The notes beneath the pieces were generated by a model. The model worked only from the letters and a program-made list of their open reading frames with translations. It was not told where the DNA came from and made no database searches. Of a DNA stretch of 5,078 nt, positions 1 to 5,042 are shown one piece after another. Source of the stretch: Pseudomonadota bacterium (GTDB lineage: Bacteria > Pseudomonadota > Gammaproteobacteria > Burkholderiales > Casimicrobiaceae); contig JAKLIE010000177.1 in the NCBI GenBank assembly GCA_022709775.1, positions 1 to 5,078 of the forward strand, written 5' to 3'. Both the position numbers and the translations under genes were made by a program. Position 1 is the first letter of the stretch. Every line of letters begins with the position of its first letter.

Positions 1-69
1 CGGCGTGGGGGTTCGAGGGCGTGGCGATGCCCCGGCGGCGACGTCCTCCCCACGCGCCCCGGAGCGGTG

Positions 70-91
70 ATTATAACGACCGTGGGGGTCG
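70..91 (-). promoter_or_regulatory. Candidate leftward promoter (-10 TATAAT) with adjacent inverted repeat
   Basis: On the minus strand, 75 down to 70 reads TATAAT, an exact consensus -10 hexamer. This is rare by chance in DNA this GC-rich. No convincing -35 box lies 16-18 bases upstream; a TTGAAC is present, but about 22 bases away. An inverted repeat, CGACC with loop GTGGG and GGTCG (77-91), sits just upstream of the hexamer. It could be an operator for a gene that starts beyond the left edge. Alternatively, hairpin plus TTATAAT is a short intrinsic terminator for rlpA, whose stop is at 117-119. A GTG at 53-51 (minus) opens a frame to the window edge but has no ribosome binding site, so I do not call a gene. 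Confidence 0.35.
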
Positions 92-116
92 ATCCGGGTT
101 CAATGTCGCGAAGAAT

Positions 117-1103
117 TCAATGCGGCGCGATCGCGGTCGCCATGCCGAACGCGTTTTCGAGCCGGTCGGCGGCCCGGCGCGCGTCGTCGCGTGTCGGATA
201 GGGTCCGACATAGACGCGGTAGAGCCCGCCCGCCTGGCGGACGCGCGGTTCGGCCGACGCCGACGCGAGCTGGCCCTGCACGTGGGCGAGGAAGGACCGC
301 GCGTTCGGCTCGCTCGCGAACGCGCCCAGCTGCACGACGAAGCCCCCGTTCGACGGCTGGACCGCGGGCTCCGACGGTGCGGGGAGGCCCGCCGCGGCGG
401 GCACCGGCGCCGCGACGACGGGCGCAGGCGCGGCGAGCGGCGCGGTCGTCGTGCCGGCGCCGGATGCGGGCGCAGCGGGCGTCGGGGGCGCCGCCGCCAC
501 CGTCGCGAACGTCGCGGCGCCCGGCAGCACCGACTCGACGATCACCTCGCCGCTTCCGCGCTGGGCGATGCCCAGGCGATGCGCGGCCGCGTAGGACAGG
601 TCGATCAGGCGCCCGTGCAGGAACGGGCCGCGATCGTTCACCCGGACGATCACCGACTTGCCGGTCGCGACGCTGGTGACGCGCGCGTACGACGGCAACG
701 GCAGCGTCGGATGCGCCGCGGTCATCGCGTACATGTCGTAGACCTCGCCGGTCGACGTGCGCTGGCCGTGGAACTTGCGGCCGTACCACGACGCGACGCC
801 CTGCTCGCGGTACGGGCCGAGCGACGTCGCGGGCACGTACTCGCGCCCCAGCACCACGTAGGGACGGTTCGCGAACCGGTGCAGCGGCTCGGCCCGCGGC
901 ACCGCGTCGGGAATCGCGTCGAGACCGTCGGGCGGATTCGCAGGGGGGCCGTCGTCGGAGTAGTACTTCGACGACGGCGTCGGCGCGGACGGCGGCGCGG
1001 CACGCTCGCGCGGCGGCGACACGGTCCCGCACGCGGCGGCGATCGCGACGATGGCAGCCACGGCGGCGCGCCGTGCGATCGCGGAGGCGGCGTGCGATCC
1101 CAT
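117..1103 (-). CDS. rlpA: RlpA family septal ring lytic transglycosylase, lipoprotein with SPOR domain
   Basis: The 328-residue product is a periplasmic outer-membrane lipoprotein predicted to cleave peptidoglycan glycan strands lacking stem peptides at the division septum, as RlpA does in Pseudomonas aeruginosa. Residues 1-25 form a short basic and then Ala/Val/Ile-rich signal peptide ending in AAAC, with Cys25 as the lipidation site. Residue -3 is Ala where Leu is usual. The double-psi beta-barrel RlpA domain spans about 100-193: GVASWYG (102-108), FHG (111-113), the STGE..D stretch with Glu120 and Asp123, His131, and RVNDRGPF (154-161) with Asp157. These conserved acidic and His residues of the catalytic cleft are all present. 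An Ala/Pro-rich linker (about 197-250) leads to a SPOR domain (about 252-328; FVVQLGAF and YRVYVGPY), which binds denuded septal glycan. The start is the first Met in frame and the only one that places the signal peptide at the N-terminus. No ribosome binding site is visible. It is transcribed divergently from the EVE gene, and its length is normal for the family. Confidence 0.95.
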   Translation of the reverse strand: MGSHAASAIARRAAVAAIVAIAAACGTVSPPRERAAPPSAPTPSSKYYSDDGPPANPPDGLDAIPDAVPRAEPLHRFANRPYVVLGREYVPATSLGPYREQGVASWYGRKFHGQRTSTGEVYDMYAMTAAHPTLPLPSYARVTSVATGKSVIVRVNDRGPFLHGRLIDLSYAAAHRLGIAQRGSGEVIVESVLPGAATFATVAAAPPTPAAPASGAGTTTAPLAAPAPVVAAPVPAAAGLPAPSEPAVQPSNGGFVVQLGAFASEPNARSFLAHVQGQLASASAEPRVRQAGGLYRVYVGPYPTRDDARRAADRLENAFGMATAIAPH

Positions 1104-1112
1104 CGGGGGCGT

Positions 1113-1118
1113 AGCATA
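1113..1118 (-). promoter_or_regulatory. Candidate -10 hexamer of rlpA (leaderless start)
   Basis: The minus strand reads TATGCT here, five of six matches to TATAAT, ending nine bases before the rlpA ATG (1103). A start site about seven bases downstream would leave a leader of only two or three bases, which fits the absence of a Shine-Dalgarno sequence. No -35 match is seen; that region falls on the palindrome GTCGCGCGCGAC (1131-1142). Confidence 0.35.
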
Positions 1119-1130
1119 CCGGCTCGCCGC

Positions 1131-1142
1131 GTCGCGCGCGAC
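1131..1142. repeat. 12-bp perfect palindrome between divergent genes
   Basis: GTCGCGCGCGAC is its own reverse complement and lies in the middle of the 63-base gap between rlpA and the EVE gene, over the expected -35 position of rlpA. It could be an operator for a dimeric regulator. Alternating CG runs are common in DNA of this composition, so it may equally be chance. Confidence 0.3.
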
Positions 1143-1166
1143 CGTTCCGCCACGACGCGAGATCCG

Positions 1167-1655
1167 ATGACCACGCACCTGTTCGCCTTCAATCCTTCGA
1201 TCTGGAGCTGGCCGTCGCTCGCCGACGACATTCGCAGGCTCGCGCGGCGCGGGCACATCGACACCGAGTGGTCGTGCGGCCGCTTCAGGCACATCGAGCC
1301 GGGAAGCCGGGCGTTCCTCGTACGCCTCGGCGTCCCGCCGAAGGGACTCATCGGCTCGGGCGTCGTGATGACGGCGCCCGCCGAAGGTCCGCACTGGATC
1401 GAGGCGAAGAAAGCGGCGGGAGTGCCCGCGCGCTACGTGGTGCTGCGTCTCGACCGGCTGTTCGACCGGCCCCTCATCGGTTTCGACGAGCTCGACGTTC
1501 CGCCGTGGCGTCGTTTCCGATGGGCCGTGCGCGCGTCGGGCACGCGGCTGCCGTCCGCGCTCGCCGACGCGCTCGAGCCCTGGTGGGCGGAGCGCGTGTC
1601 CGCCGCGACCCGTTCGCGCGCCGCGCCCGGATCGCCGGCGAAGCGCGGCCGCTAG
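1167..1655 (+). CDS. Stand-alone EVE (PUA-like) domain protein
   Basis: The product has 162 residues. It resembles the N-terminal EVE-type domain that precedes HNH nucleases: LFAFNPSIWSW (5-15), WSCGRFRHIEPGSRAFLVRL (35-54), PKGLIGSG (58-65), and a closing segment with SGTRLP (124-129) and EPWWAE (137-142). EVE domains are PUA-like folds that bind modified nucleobases in DNA or RNA. This protein ends soon after that domain with a short Arg/Ala/Pro-rich tail (about 145-162), so the HNH nuclease half is absent and a binding role is more likely than cutting. The start at 1167 is chosen because family similarity begins at MTTHLFAFNP; a weak GAGA lies four bases upstream. The open frame runs far upstream on the plus strand, but that part is antisense to rlpA. 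The gene is divergent from rlpA and 13 bases before the methyltransferase. The domain call is from remembered family pattern; the target base is unknown. Confidence 0.82.
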   Translation: MTTHLFAFNPSIWSWPSLADDIRRLARRGHIDTEWSCGRFRHIEPGSRAFLVRLGVPPKGLIGSGVVMTAPAEGPHWIEAKKAAGVPARYVVLRLDRLFDRPLIGFDELDVPPWRRFRWAVRASGTRLPSALADALEPWWAERVSAATRSRAAPGSPAKRGR

Positions 1656-1658
1656 AAT
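1653..1658 (+). promoter_or_regulatory. TAGAAT -10 hexamer at the EVE stop, for the methyltransferase gene
   Basis: TAGAAT matches the -10 consensus in five of six positions. Its first three bases are the TAG stop of the EVE gene. It ends ten bases before the methyltransferase ATG at 1669, with no Shine-Dalgarno sequence in between, so the transcript would be nearly leaderless. No clear -35 box is present. The same hexamer occurs upstream of the KAS III gene (3827-3832). Confidence 0.4.
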
Positions 1659-1668
1659 CCGATACGTC

Positions 1669-3114
1669 ATGAACGGGACGATCCACCCGCAGGCCGGCGA
1701 CACGCACGACGCGAACGGTCCCGTCGGCCGTCCGATCCCCGAGACGCACCCGAACCGCCTGCTCGCCGTCGCGCAGCTGCACGGCGTGGCGCCGCCGAAT
1801 CGGGAGACGATCTCGCTCCTGGAGATCGGGTGCGGCGACGGCGGGAACCTCGTGCCGATGGCGGCCTCCTATCCGCGGGGCAGGTTCGTCGGAATCGATC
1901 TCTCGGAGCGACGCCTGGCCGACGCGCGTGCCCTGGCCGGCGGCACGGGCACGTCGAACGCGACGTTCCTCGAAGCCGACGTGCGGGCGATCCCCTCGCA
2001 GGACCGCCGCTACGACGTCGTGGTCGCGCACGGCTTCTATTCGCGGGTGGCGCCCGAGGTGCGCGACGGCATGCTCCGCACGGTCGCGCTGCACCTCGCG
2101 CCCGGCGGCGTCGCTTACGTCGACTACGACCTCCTGCCGGAGGGCTGGATCGGCCGCATCGGCCGGGATGCGATGCAGTTCCACGTGCGTGCAACGGCCG
2201 ACCCGGTCGAGCGCATCGCGCGAGCGAAGGAATTCATCGCGCTGCTGGCCGGCGCGTGGCGCGACCAGGGCGGAGCGGCGGCGGCCGTCGCCCTGCGCTT
2301 CGCGCACGAGGCCGGGCGCGACGACGGCGACATCCAGCGCGACGACCTCGCGCAGGTGAACGAACCGGTCTACTACTCGGCGTTCGCAAGCCACGCGGCC
2401 CGGCATCGACTGACGATCGCCGCGGACGTCGATCCGGGCACGCGCAGCCACGGCAGCGCGAGCGCGGCCCTGCGCGACCGGCTGGCGGCGCGCGATCCGA
2501 TCGCGCGCGAGCAGATGCTCGACTTCGTGCACCTCCGGCAGGGCCGACAGTCGCTCCTCGTGCACGCCGGTGCCGGCCATCCCGGAACGCGCGACGCGCG
2601 ACAGGTCGCCGGGCTCCACTTCGCGGCGACGATGGCCTGGATGCGCCAACGTCTCGCCGGCGACGCAACGCCCGATCCCGTCGGCGACCTGCTGGCCGCC
2701 CGGTTTCCCGCCTCGGTTCCCGGCAGGGAGCTCGTCGACGCGCTCGCGTCGCAGGGCGTCGCCGCGGACGCCGCGCCCGGACGCGTTCTCGACGCGTGGA
2801 CCCGCGGCATGGCCGATCCCTACGTCGACGCGCTCGCCGTCGCGACGCGGCCGACGGCACGCCCCCGCGCGGGCGCGGTCGCCCGATGGCAGGCTACGCG
2901 CGGCACGCTCGTCACCAACCTCCGGCACGTCAGCGTGCGGCTCGCCGACGACCTCGCGCGCGCGGTCCTGCCGCTGTGCGACGGCACGCGATCGGCGGCG
3001 GACCTCGCCGTCGCGACCCGCAGCGCCTTGCCGGCGGCGGAAGCCTCGCAACCGCAGGCCGCCGTCGAGCGCCGCCTCGCGCAGTTCGCGTCGGCCGCGC
3101 TCCTCGAGGCCTGA
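1669..3114 (+). CDS. Class I SAM-dependent methyltransferase with methyltransferase regulatory domain
   Basis: This 481-residue cytosolic enzyme is predicted to transfer methyl groups from S-adenosylmethionine. The Rossmann-type domain covers about 45-160: motif I LEIGCGDGGN (51-60), GIDLS with the ribose-binding Asp77 (75-79), LEADV (101-105), and AHGFYSRVAPEVRD (120-133), then LAPGGVAYVDYD (143-154). The AHG-YS-V-PEVRD and LAP-GVAY block is characteristic of proteins carrying the methyltransferase regulatory domain (Pfam MethyTransf_Reg). That domain follows at about 220-300, with DDLAQVNEPVYYSAFASHAA (225-244) and DFVHLRQGRQSLLVH (285-299). A C-terminal region (about 415-480) with LRHVSVRL and LPLCDGTRSAADL resembles the winged-helix-like tail of full-length members. 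There is no DPPY or NPPF motif, so DNA base methylation is unlikely. Rickettsial outer-membrane protein lysine methyltransferases have, as I recall, a similar layout, so a protein substrate is possible but unproven. It is followed 23 bases later by the DUF2784 gene, probably co-transcribed. The first Met in frame is taken as the start. Confidence 0.93.
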   Translation: MNGTIHPQAGDTHDANGPVGRPIPETHPNRLLAVAQLHGVAPPNRETISLLEIGCGDGGNLVPMAASYPRGRFVGIDLSERRLADARALAGGTGTSNATFLEADVRAIPSQDRRYDVVVAHGFYSRVAPEVRDGMLRTVALHLAPGGVAYVDYDLLPEGWIGRIGRDAMQFHVRATADPVERIARAKEFIALLAGAWRDQGGAAAAVALRFAHEAGRDDGDIQRDDLAQVNEPVYYSAFASHAARHRLTIAADVDPGTRSHGSASAALRDRLAARDPIAREQMLDFVHLRQGRQSLLVHAGAGHPGTRDARQVAGLHFAATMAWMRQRLAGDATPDPVGDLLAARFPASVPGRELVDALASQGVAADAAPGRVLDAWTRGMADPYVDALAVATRPTARPRAGAVARWQATRGTLVTNLRHVSVRLADDLARAVLPLCDGTRSAADLAVATRSALPAAEASQPQAAVERRLAQFASAALLEA

Positions 3115-3119
3115 GCCTC
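3106..3119 (+). repeat. Hairpin with the methyltransferase stop codon in its loop
   Basis: GAGGC (3106-3110) and GCCTC (3115-3119) form a perfect 5-bp stem around the loop CTGA, which contains the TGA stop (3112-3114). There is no T-run after it, so it is not a canonical terminator. It lies just before the CGGAAG ribosome binding site of the next gene and could affect read-through or translational coupling. Confidence 0.4.
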
Positions 3120-3137
3120 CGGCGGAAGCGAGCGGGC

Positions 3138-3509
3138 GTGATCGATCGGCTCGCCGCCGACGCGATCGTCGCGCTGCACGTCGCGTTCGTCCTGTTCGCC
3201 TGCCTCGGCGGACTCCTCGCGTGGCGCGATCCGCGATGGGCGTTCGTGCACCTGCCCGCCGCGACGTGGGCGGCATGGGTCGAGGCGACCGCGACGATCT
3301 GCCCGCTGACGCCGATCGAGAACGCGTTGCGCCACCGCGCAGGCGAGGCCGGCTACCCGGGCGGCTTCGTCGAGCACTACGTACTGCCCCTGCTCTACCC
3401 CGTCGGCCTCACGCCCGGCGTACAGGCGTGGCTCGGCGCGTTCGTCGTCGTGCTCAACGCGGCGATCTACGCGGGGGCGATCGCACGCTGGCGCCGGTCG
3501 CGGCGCTGA
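3138..3509 (+). CDS. DUF2784 family inner-membrane protein
   Basis: The product is a 123-residue integral membrane protein of unknown function matching the DUF2784 family. Hydrophobic helices are seen at about 7-28 and 36-53, a shorter one at about 78-91, and one at 96-116, ending in an Arg-rich cytosolic tail (117-123). Family signatures are LHVAFVLF (13-20), the GG pair (24-25), WAFVHLP (34-40), the invariant-looking ICPLTPIEN (54-62) with Cys55 and Glu61, and GEAGYPGGFVEHYVLPLLYP (69-88), rich in Gly and with His80-Tyr81. The length is normal. The start is a GTG at 3138, supported by CGGAAG nine bases upstream and by family similarity beginning within ten residues of it; no ATG fits. It lies 23 bases after the methyltransferase and is probably in the same transcript. 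The Cys, Glu and His near the membrane suggest a possible ligand or cofactor site, which is speculation. Confidence 0.9.
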   Translation: MIDRLAADAIVALHVAFVLFACLGGLLAWRDPRWAFVHLPAATWAAWVEATATICPLTPIENALRHRAGEAGYPGGFVEHYVLPLLYPVGLTPGVQAWLGAFVVVLNAAIYAGAIARWRRSRR

Positions 3510-3515
3510 GCCGCG
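3499..3515 (+). repeat. Hairpin with the DUF2784 stop codon in its loop
   Basis: CGCGGC (3499-3504) pairs perfectly with GCCGCG (3510-3515) around the loop GCTGA, which holds the TGA stop (3507-3509). The following bases are C-rich, not T-rich. It could end or weaken the preceding transcript before the separate promoter at 3528-3556, but it lacks the U-tract of an intrinsic terminator. Confidence 0.4.
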
Positions 3516-3527
3516 CCCCCGCCGCAC

Positions 3528-3556
3528 TTGTCCCCGGACGCGAATCGCACGATGAT
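3528..3556 (+). promoter_or_regulatory. Candidate sigma-70 promoter for the small cysteine protein gene
   Basis: TTGTCC (3528-3533) and GATGAT (3551-3556) are separated by exactly 17 bases. They match the -35 box in four of six positions and the -10 box in four of six. A start site near 3563 would give a leader of about 38 bases containing the TGAGGAG ribosome binding site (3588-3594). It is the best two-box match in the gap 3510-3600. Confidence 0.35.
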
Positions 3557-3600
3557 CGAAGGTTCAGCGATGCCCCCGGCGTCGCAATGAGGAGTCGCCG

Positions 3601-3816
3601 ATGGCCGTCACGCTTTGTCCGATCGCGCTTGCCGTCGGGTGCCGCAAGTGCCCGATATTCAAGGTGTGCCCGGTGAAAGGCATCATCGGCGACCAGCGCA
3701 GCGCCCCCGAGGCGCCGGCGACGGTCAAGCCTTCCACAAGCCGCAAGCGCGCGGAAGGCGCCGCGCCACCCCGCGCCAAGCGCAAGGGCGGCCGCCCGCG
3801 ACGCCGCGATCGCTAG
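3601..3816 (+). CDS. Small four-cysteine protein with basic AT-hook-like tail, function unknown
   Basis: The product has 71 residues. The N-terminal part (5-31) carries four cysteines, Cys6, Cys14, Cys17 and Cys23, in a CX7CX2CX5C pattern with three Cys-Pro pairs (LCPIALAVGC, KCPIF, VCPVKG). This spacing suggests a bound metal, either zinc or an iron-sulfur cluster. I have a vague memory of similar short hypothetical proteins opening CPIALAVGC in other betaproteobacteria, so the N-terminal part is probably conserved. The remainder (about 34-71) is disordered-looking, rich in Ala, Pro, Lys and Arg, and ends KRKGGRPRRR (60-69), an AT-hook-like element with a GRP core; 13 of the last 29 residues are basic. 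No signal peptide or membrane segment is seen. The start is well fixed by TGAGGAG six bases upstream. It lies 80 bases before the KAS III gene on the same strand. Binding nucleic acid through the tail is inference; no function is known to me. Confidence 0.78.
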   Translation: MAVTLCPIALAVGCRKCPIFKVCPVKGIIGDQRSAPEAPATVKPSTSRKRAEGAAPPRAKRKGGRPRRRDR

Positions 3817-3826
3817 CCTCTCCGCG

Positions 3827-3832
3827 TAGAAT
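3827..3832 (+). promoter_or_regulatory. TAGAAT -10 candidate upstream of the KAS III gene
   Basis: TAGAAT matches the -10 consensus in five of six positions and stands out in GC-rich DNA. No -35 box is recognisable 17 bases upstream. A start near 3839 would give a leader of about 58 bases that includes the CG hairpin at 3853-3872 and the GGGGGGA ribosome binding stretch (3886-3892). Confidence 0.4.
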
Positions 3833-3852
3833 CGCTCCTGCCGTTCCGGAAG

Positions 3853-3872
3853 CGCGCGCGACGACGCGCGCG
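3853..3872 (+). repeat. 8-bp alternating CG hairpin in the KAS III leader
   Basis: Two copies of CGCGCGCG (3853-3860 and 3865-3872) flank the tetraloop ACGA. Each copy is self-complementary, so they form a perfect all-GC stem. It ends 24 bases before the KAS III ATG, between the TAGAAT box and the ribosome binding site. It may act as a leader structure or as a weak terminator of the preceding small gene; no T-run follows. Confidence 0.45.
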
Positions 3873-3896
3873 GCGAGGACGCGCCGGGGGGAAACG

Positions 3897-5033
3897 ATGA
3901 CGAACGCCGCCATCACGGGCTGGGGCAAGTGCATGCCGCCCGCGGTGCTCAGCAATGCCGATCTCGCGACGTTCCTCGAGACCGACGACGCGTGGATCAC
4001 CCAGCGGACCGGCATCCGCGAGCGCCGCATCACGCACGTGCTCGGAACCGAGCTCGCGCACGTCGCCGGCGCGCGCGCTCTGGCCTGCGCCGGCCTCGAC
4101 GCGAAGGACCTCGACCTCGTCGTCTACGGCAGCTGCTCGGGCGAGGAGTACGTGCCCAACTCGGCGTCGGGGCTGCAGCACCGGCTCGGAGCGTGGAACG
4201 CGGGAGCGATGGACCTCAACACCGCGTGCACGAGCTTCCTCTACGGACTGTCGACGGCCACGGGCCTGATCCGCGCGGGGACGGTGCGCAGCGCGCTCGT
4301 CGTCGGCGTCGAGACGATCTCGCCGTTCATGGACTGGGAGAACCGCAATGTCGCGGTGCTCTTCGGCGACGGCTGCGCGGCCGTCGTGCTGCAGGCGACC
4401 GACCGCGACGAGGGCATCGTCGCCGACAAGCTCGGCTGCTACGCGGACGCGCGCGGGATCCTGCGCGTGCGCGGCCACGGCACCACGTACGGCAACCGCG
4501 GCCTCACGTTCGGCGACACGCTGTGGGACTTCGACGGGCAGGAGATCTTCAGGCGCGCGGTGCACGGCATGAGCGAGTCGTCGGCGCACGTGCTCGCGAA
4601 GGCGGGCGTCACGGCGGACGCGGTCGACCTCGTCGTGCCGCACCAGGCGAATCTGCGCATCATCGAGTTCGTCGCGAAGCGCGCGGGCATCCCGATGGAG
4701 CGCGTGTTCGTCACCGTGCACAAGTACGGCAACATGTCCGCGGCGACCGTGCCGGTCGCGCTCGTCGACGCGATCGAGGAAGGCCGCGTGAAGCCGGGCG
4801 CGCTGATCCTGACGCCCGCCTTCGGCGCCGGGCTCACCTGGTGCTCGCATCTGATCCGCTTCGGCGAGCGGGTGAGCCCGCTCGGGACCACGAACGTCGA
4901 ACTGCCGCCCTGCGCGAAGTCGGCGCTCGAGATGGTGAACGCGCTCCGCGCGGTCAAGGACTCGCGCGGGCGTTCGGCGGCGGGGCTGGCGGGGCCGGTG
5001 TTTCCGGAGATGGGGGCGAAGTCGTCGGGCTGA
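3897..5033 (+). CDS. FabH-like 3-oxoacyl-ACP synthase III (KAS III) with C-terminal extension
   Basis: This 378-residue cytosolic enzyme of the thiolase superfamily is predicted to condense an acyl-CoA starter with malonyl-ACP, releasing CO2. The KAS III signature is complete: WITQRTGIRERRI (33-45), DLNTACTSFLYGL (106-118) with the nucleophile Cys111, FGDGCAAVVL (156-165), VPHQANLRI (247-255) with His249 and the ACP-contacting segment, and KYGNMSAAT (276-284) with Asn279. The GFG-like glycine loop AFGAGLTW is at 308-315. The fold normally ends near LIRF (319-322). Here 56 further residues follow, starting GERVSPLGTTNVELPPC, a feature I associate with a betaproteobacterial KAS III subgroup rather than housekeeping FabH (about 317 residues). 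The last 30 or so residues are low in order. The ATG at 3897 is chosen because similarity starts at ITGWG and GGGGGGA lies just upstream. No other fatty-acid genes are adjacent, so this is probably a paralogue with its own starter preference; the substrate cannot be read from sequence. Confidence 0.94.
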   Translation: MTNAAITGWGKCMPPAVLSNADLATFLETDDAWITQRTGIRERRITHVLGTELAHVAGARALACAGLDAKDLDLVVYGSCSGEEYVPNSASGLQHRLGAWNAGAMDLNTACTSFLYGLSTATGLIRAGTVRSALVVGVETISPFMDWENRNVAVLFGDGCAAVVLQATDRDEGIVADKLGCYADARGILRVRGHGTTYGNRGLTFGDTLWDFDGQEIFRRAVHGMSESSAHVLAKAGVTADAVDLVVPHQANLRIIEFVAKRAGIPMERVFVTVHKYGNMSAATVPVALVDAIEEGRVKPGALILTPAFGAGLTWCSHLIRFGERVSPLGTTNVELPPCAKSALEMVNALRAVKDSRGRSAAGLAGPVFPEMGAKSSG

Positions 5034-5042
5034 AGCCCGACG
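5023..5042 (+). terminator. Strong hairpin over the KAS III stop codon, possible terminator
   Basis: CGTCGGGC (5023-5030) and GCCCGACG (5035-5042) form a perfect 8-bp stem with the tetraloop TGAA, whose first three bases are the TGA stop (5031-5033). It is the strongest inverted repeat near a gene end in this window. No T-run follows, so it is not a classical intrinsic terminator; it could still halt or stabilise the 3' end. Directly after it lies the 12-bp palindrome TAGGCGCGCCTA (5047-5058). Confidence 0.45.

Noticed and set aside
1..20. GGGGGTTCGAGGGC resembling a tRNA T-loop
   Set aside because: The five bases before the loop cannot pair with those after it, and no acceptor or anticodon arm is present.
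100..1032. 310-codon minus-strand open frame inside rlpA
   Set aside because: Out-of-frame shadow with Arg/Ala-rich low-complexity translation and no domain.
21..1166. Long upstream extension of the EVE frame on the plus strand
   Set aside because: It is antisense to rlpA and Arg/Gly-rich, and similarity to the EVE family starts only at the ATG at 1167.
1645..1652. GCGGCCGC palindrome before the EVE stop
   Set aside because: It lies within codons for Arg and Gly in a GC-rich tail, has no loop or extended stem, and is expected by composition.
1104..1703. Upstream extension of the rlpA frame on the minus strand
   Set aside because: It would bury the lipoprotein signal peptide inside the protein and overlaps the EVE gene on the opposite strand.
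1474..3276. 600-codon open frame on the minus strand opposite the methyltransferase gene
   Set aside because: Its translation is Arg-rich and low in hydrophobic residues, with no recognisable domain. It is the mirror of a well-supported gene in GC-rich DNA, where stops are rare.
1167..3509. A restriction or phage-defence system built on the EVE and methyltransferase genes
   Set aside because: No nuclease, helicase or ATPase is present, the methyltransferase lacks DNA methylase target motifs, and the neighbours are ordinary chromosomal genes.
3564..3785. 73-codon minus-strand frame overlapping the small cysteine gene
   Set aside because: The plus-strand frame has a strong ribosome binding site and a spaced cysteine pattern; the minus-strand one has neither.
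3813..4850. 345-codon minus-strand open frame opposite the KAS III gene
   Set aside because: Mirror of a gene with a complete catalytic triad; Arg/His/Asp-rich translation without domain features.
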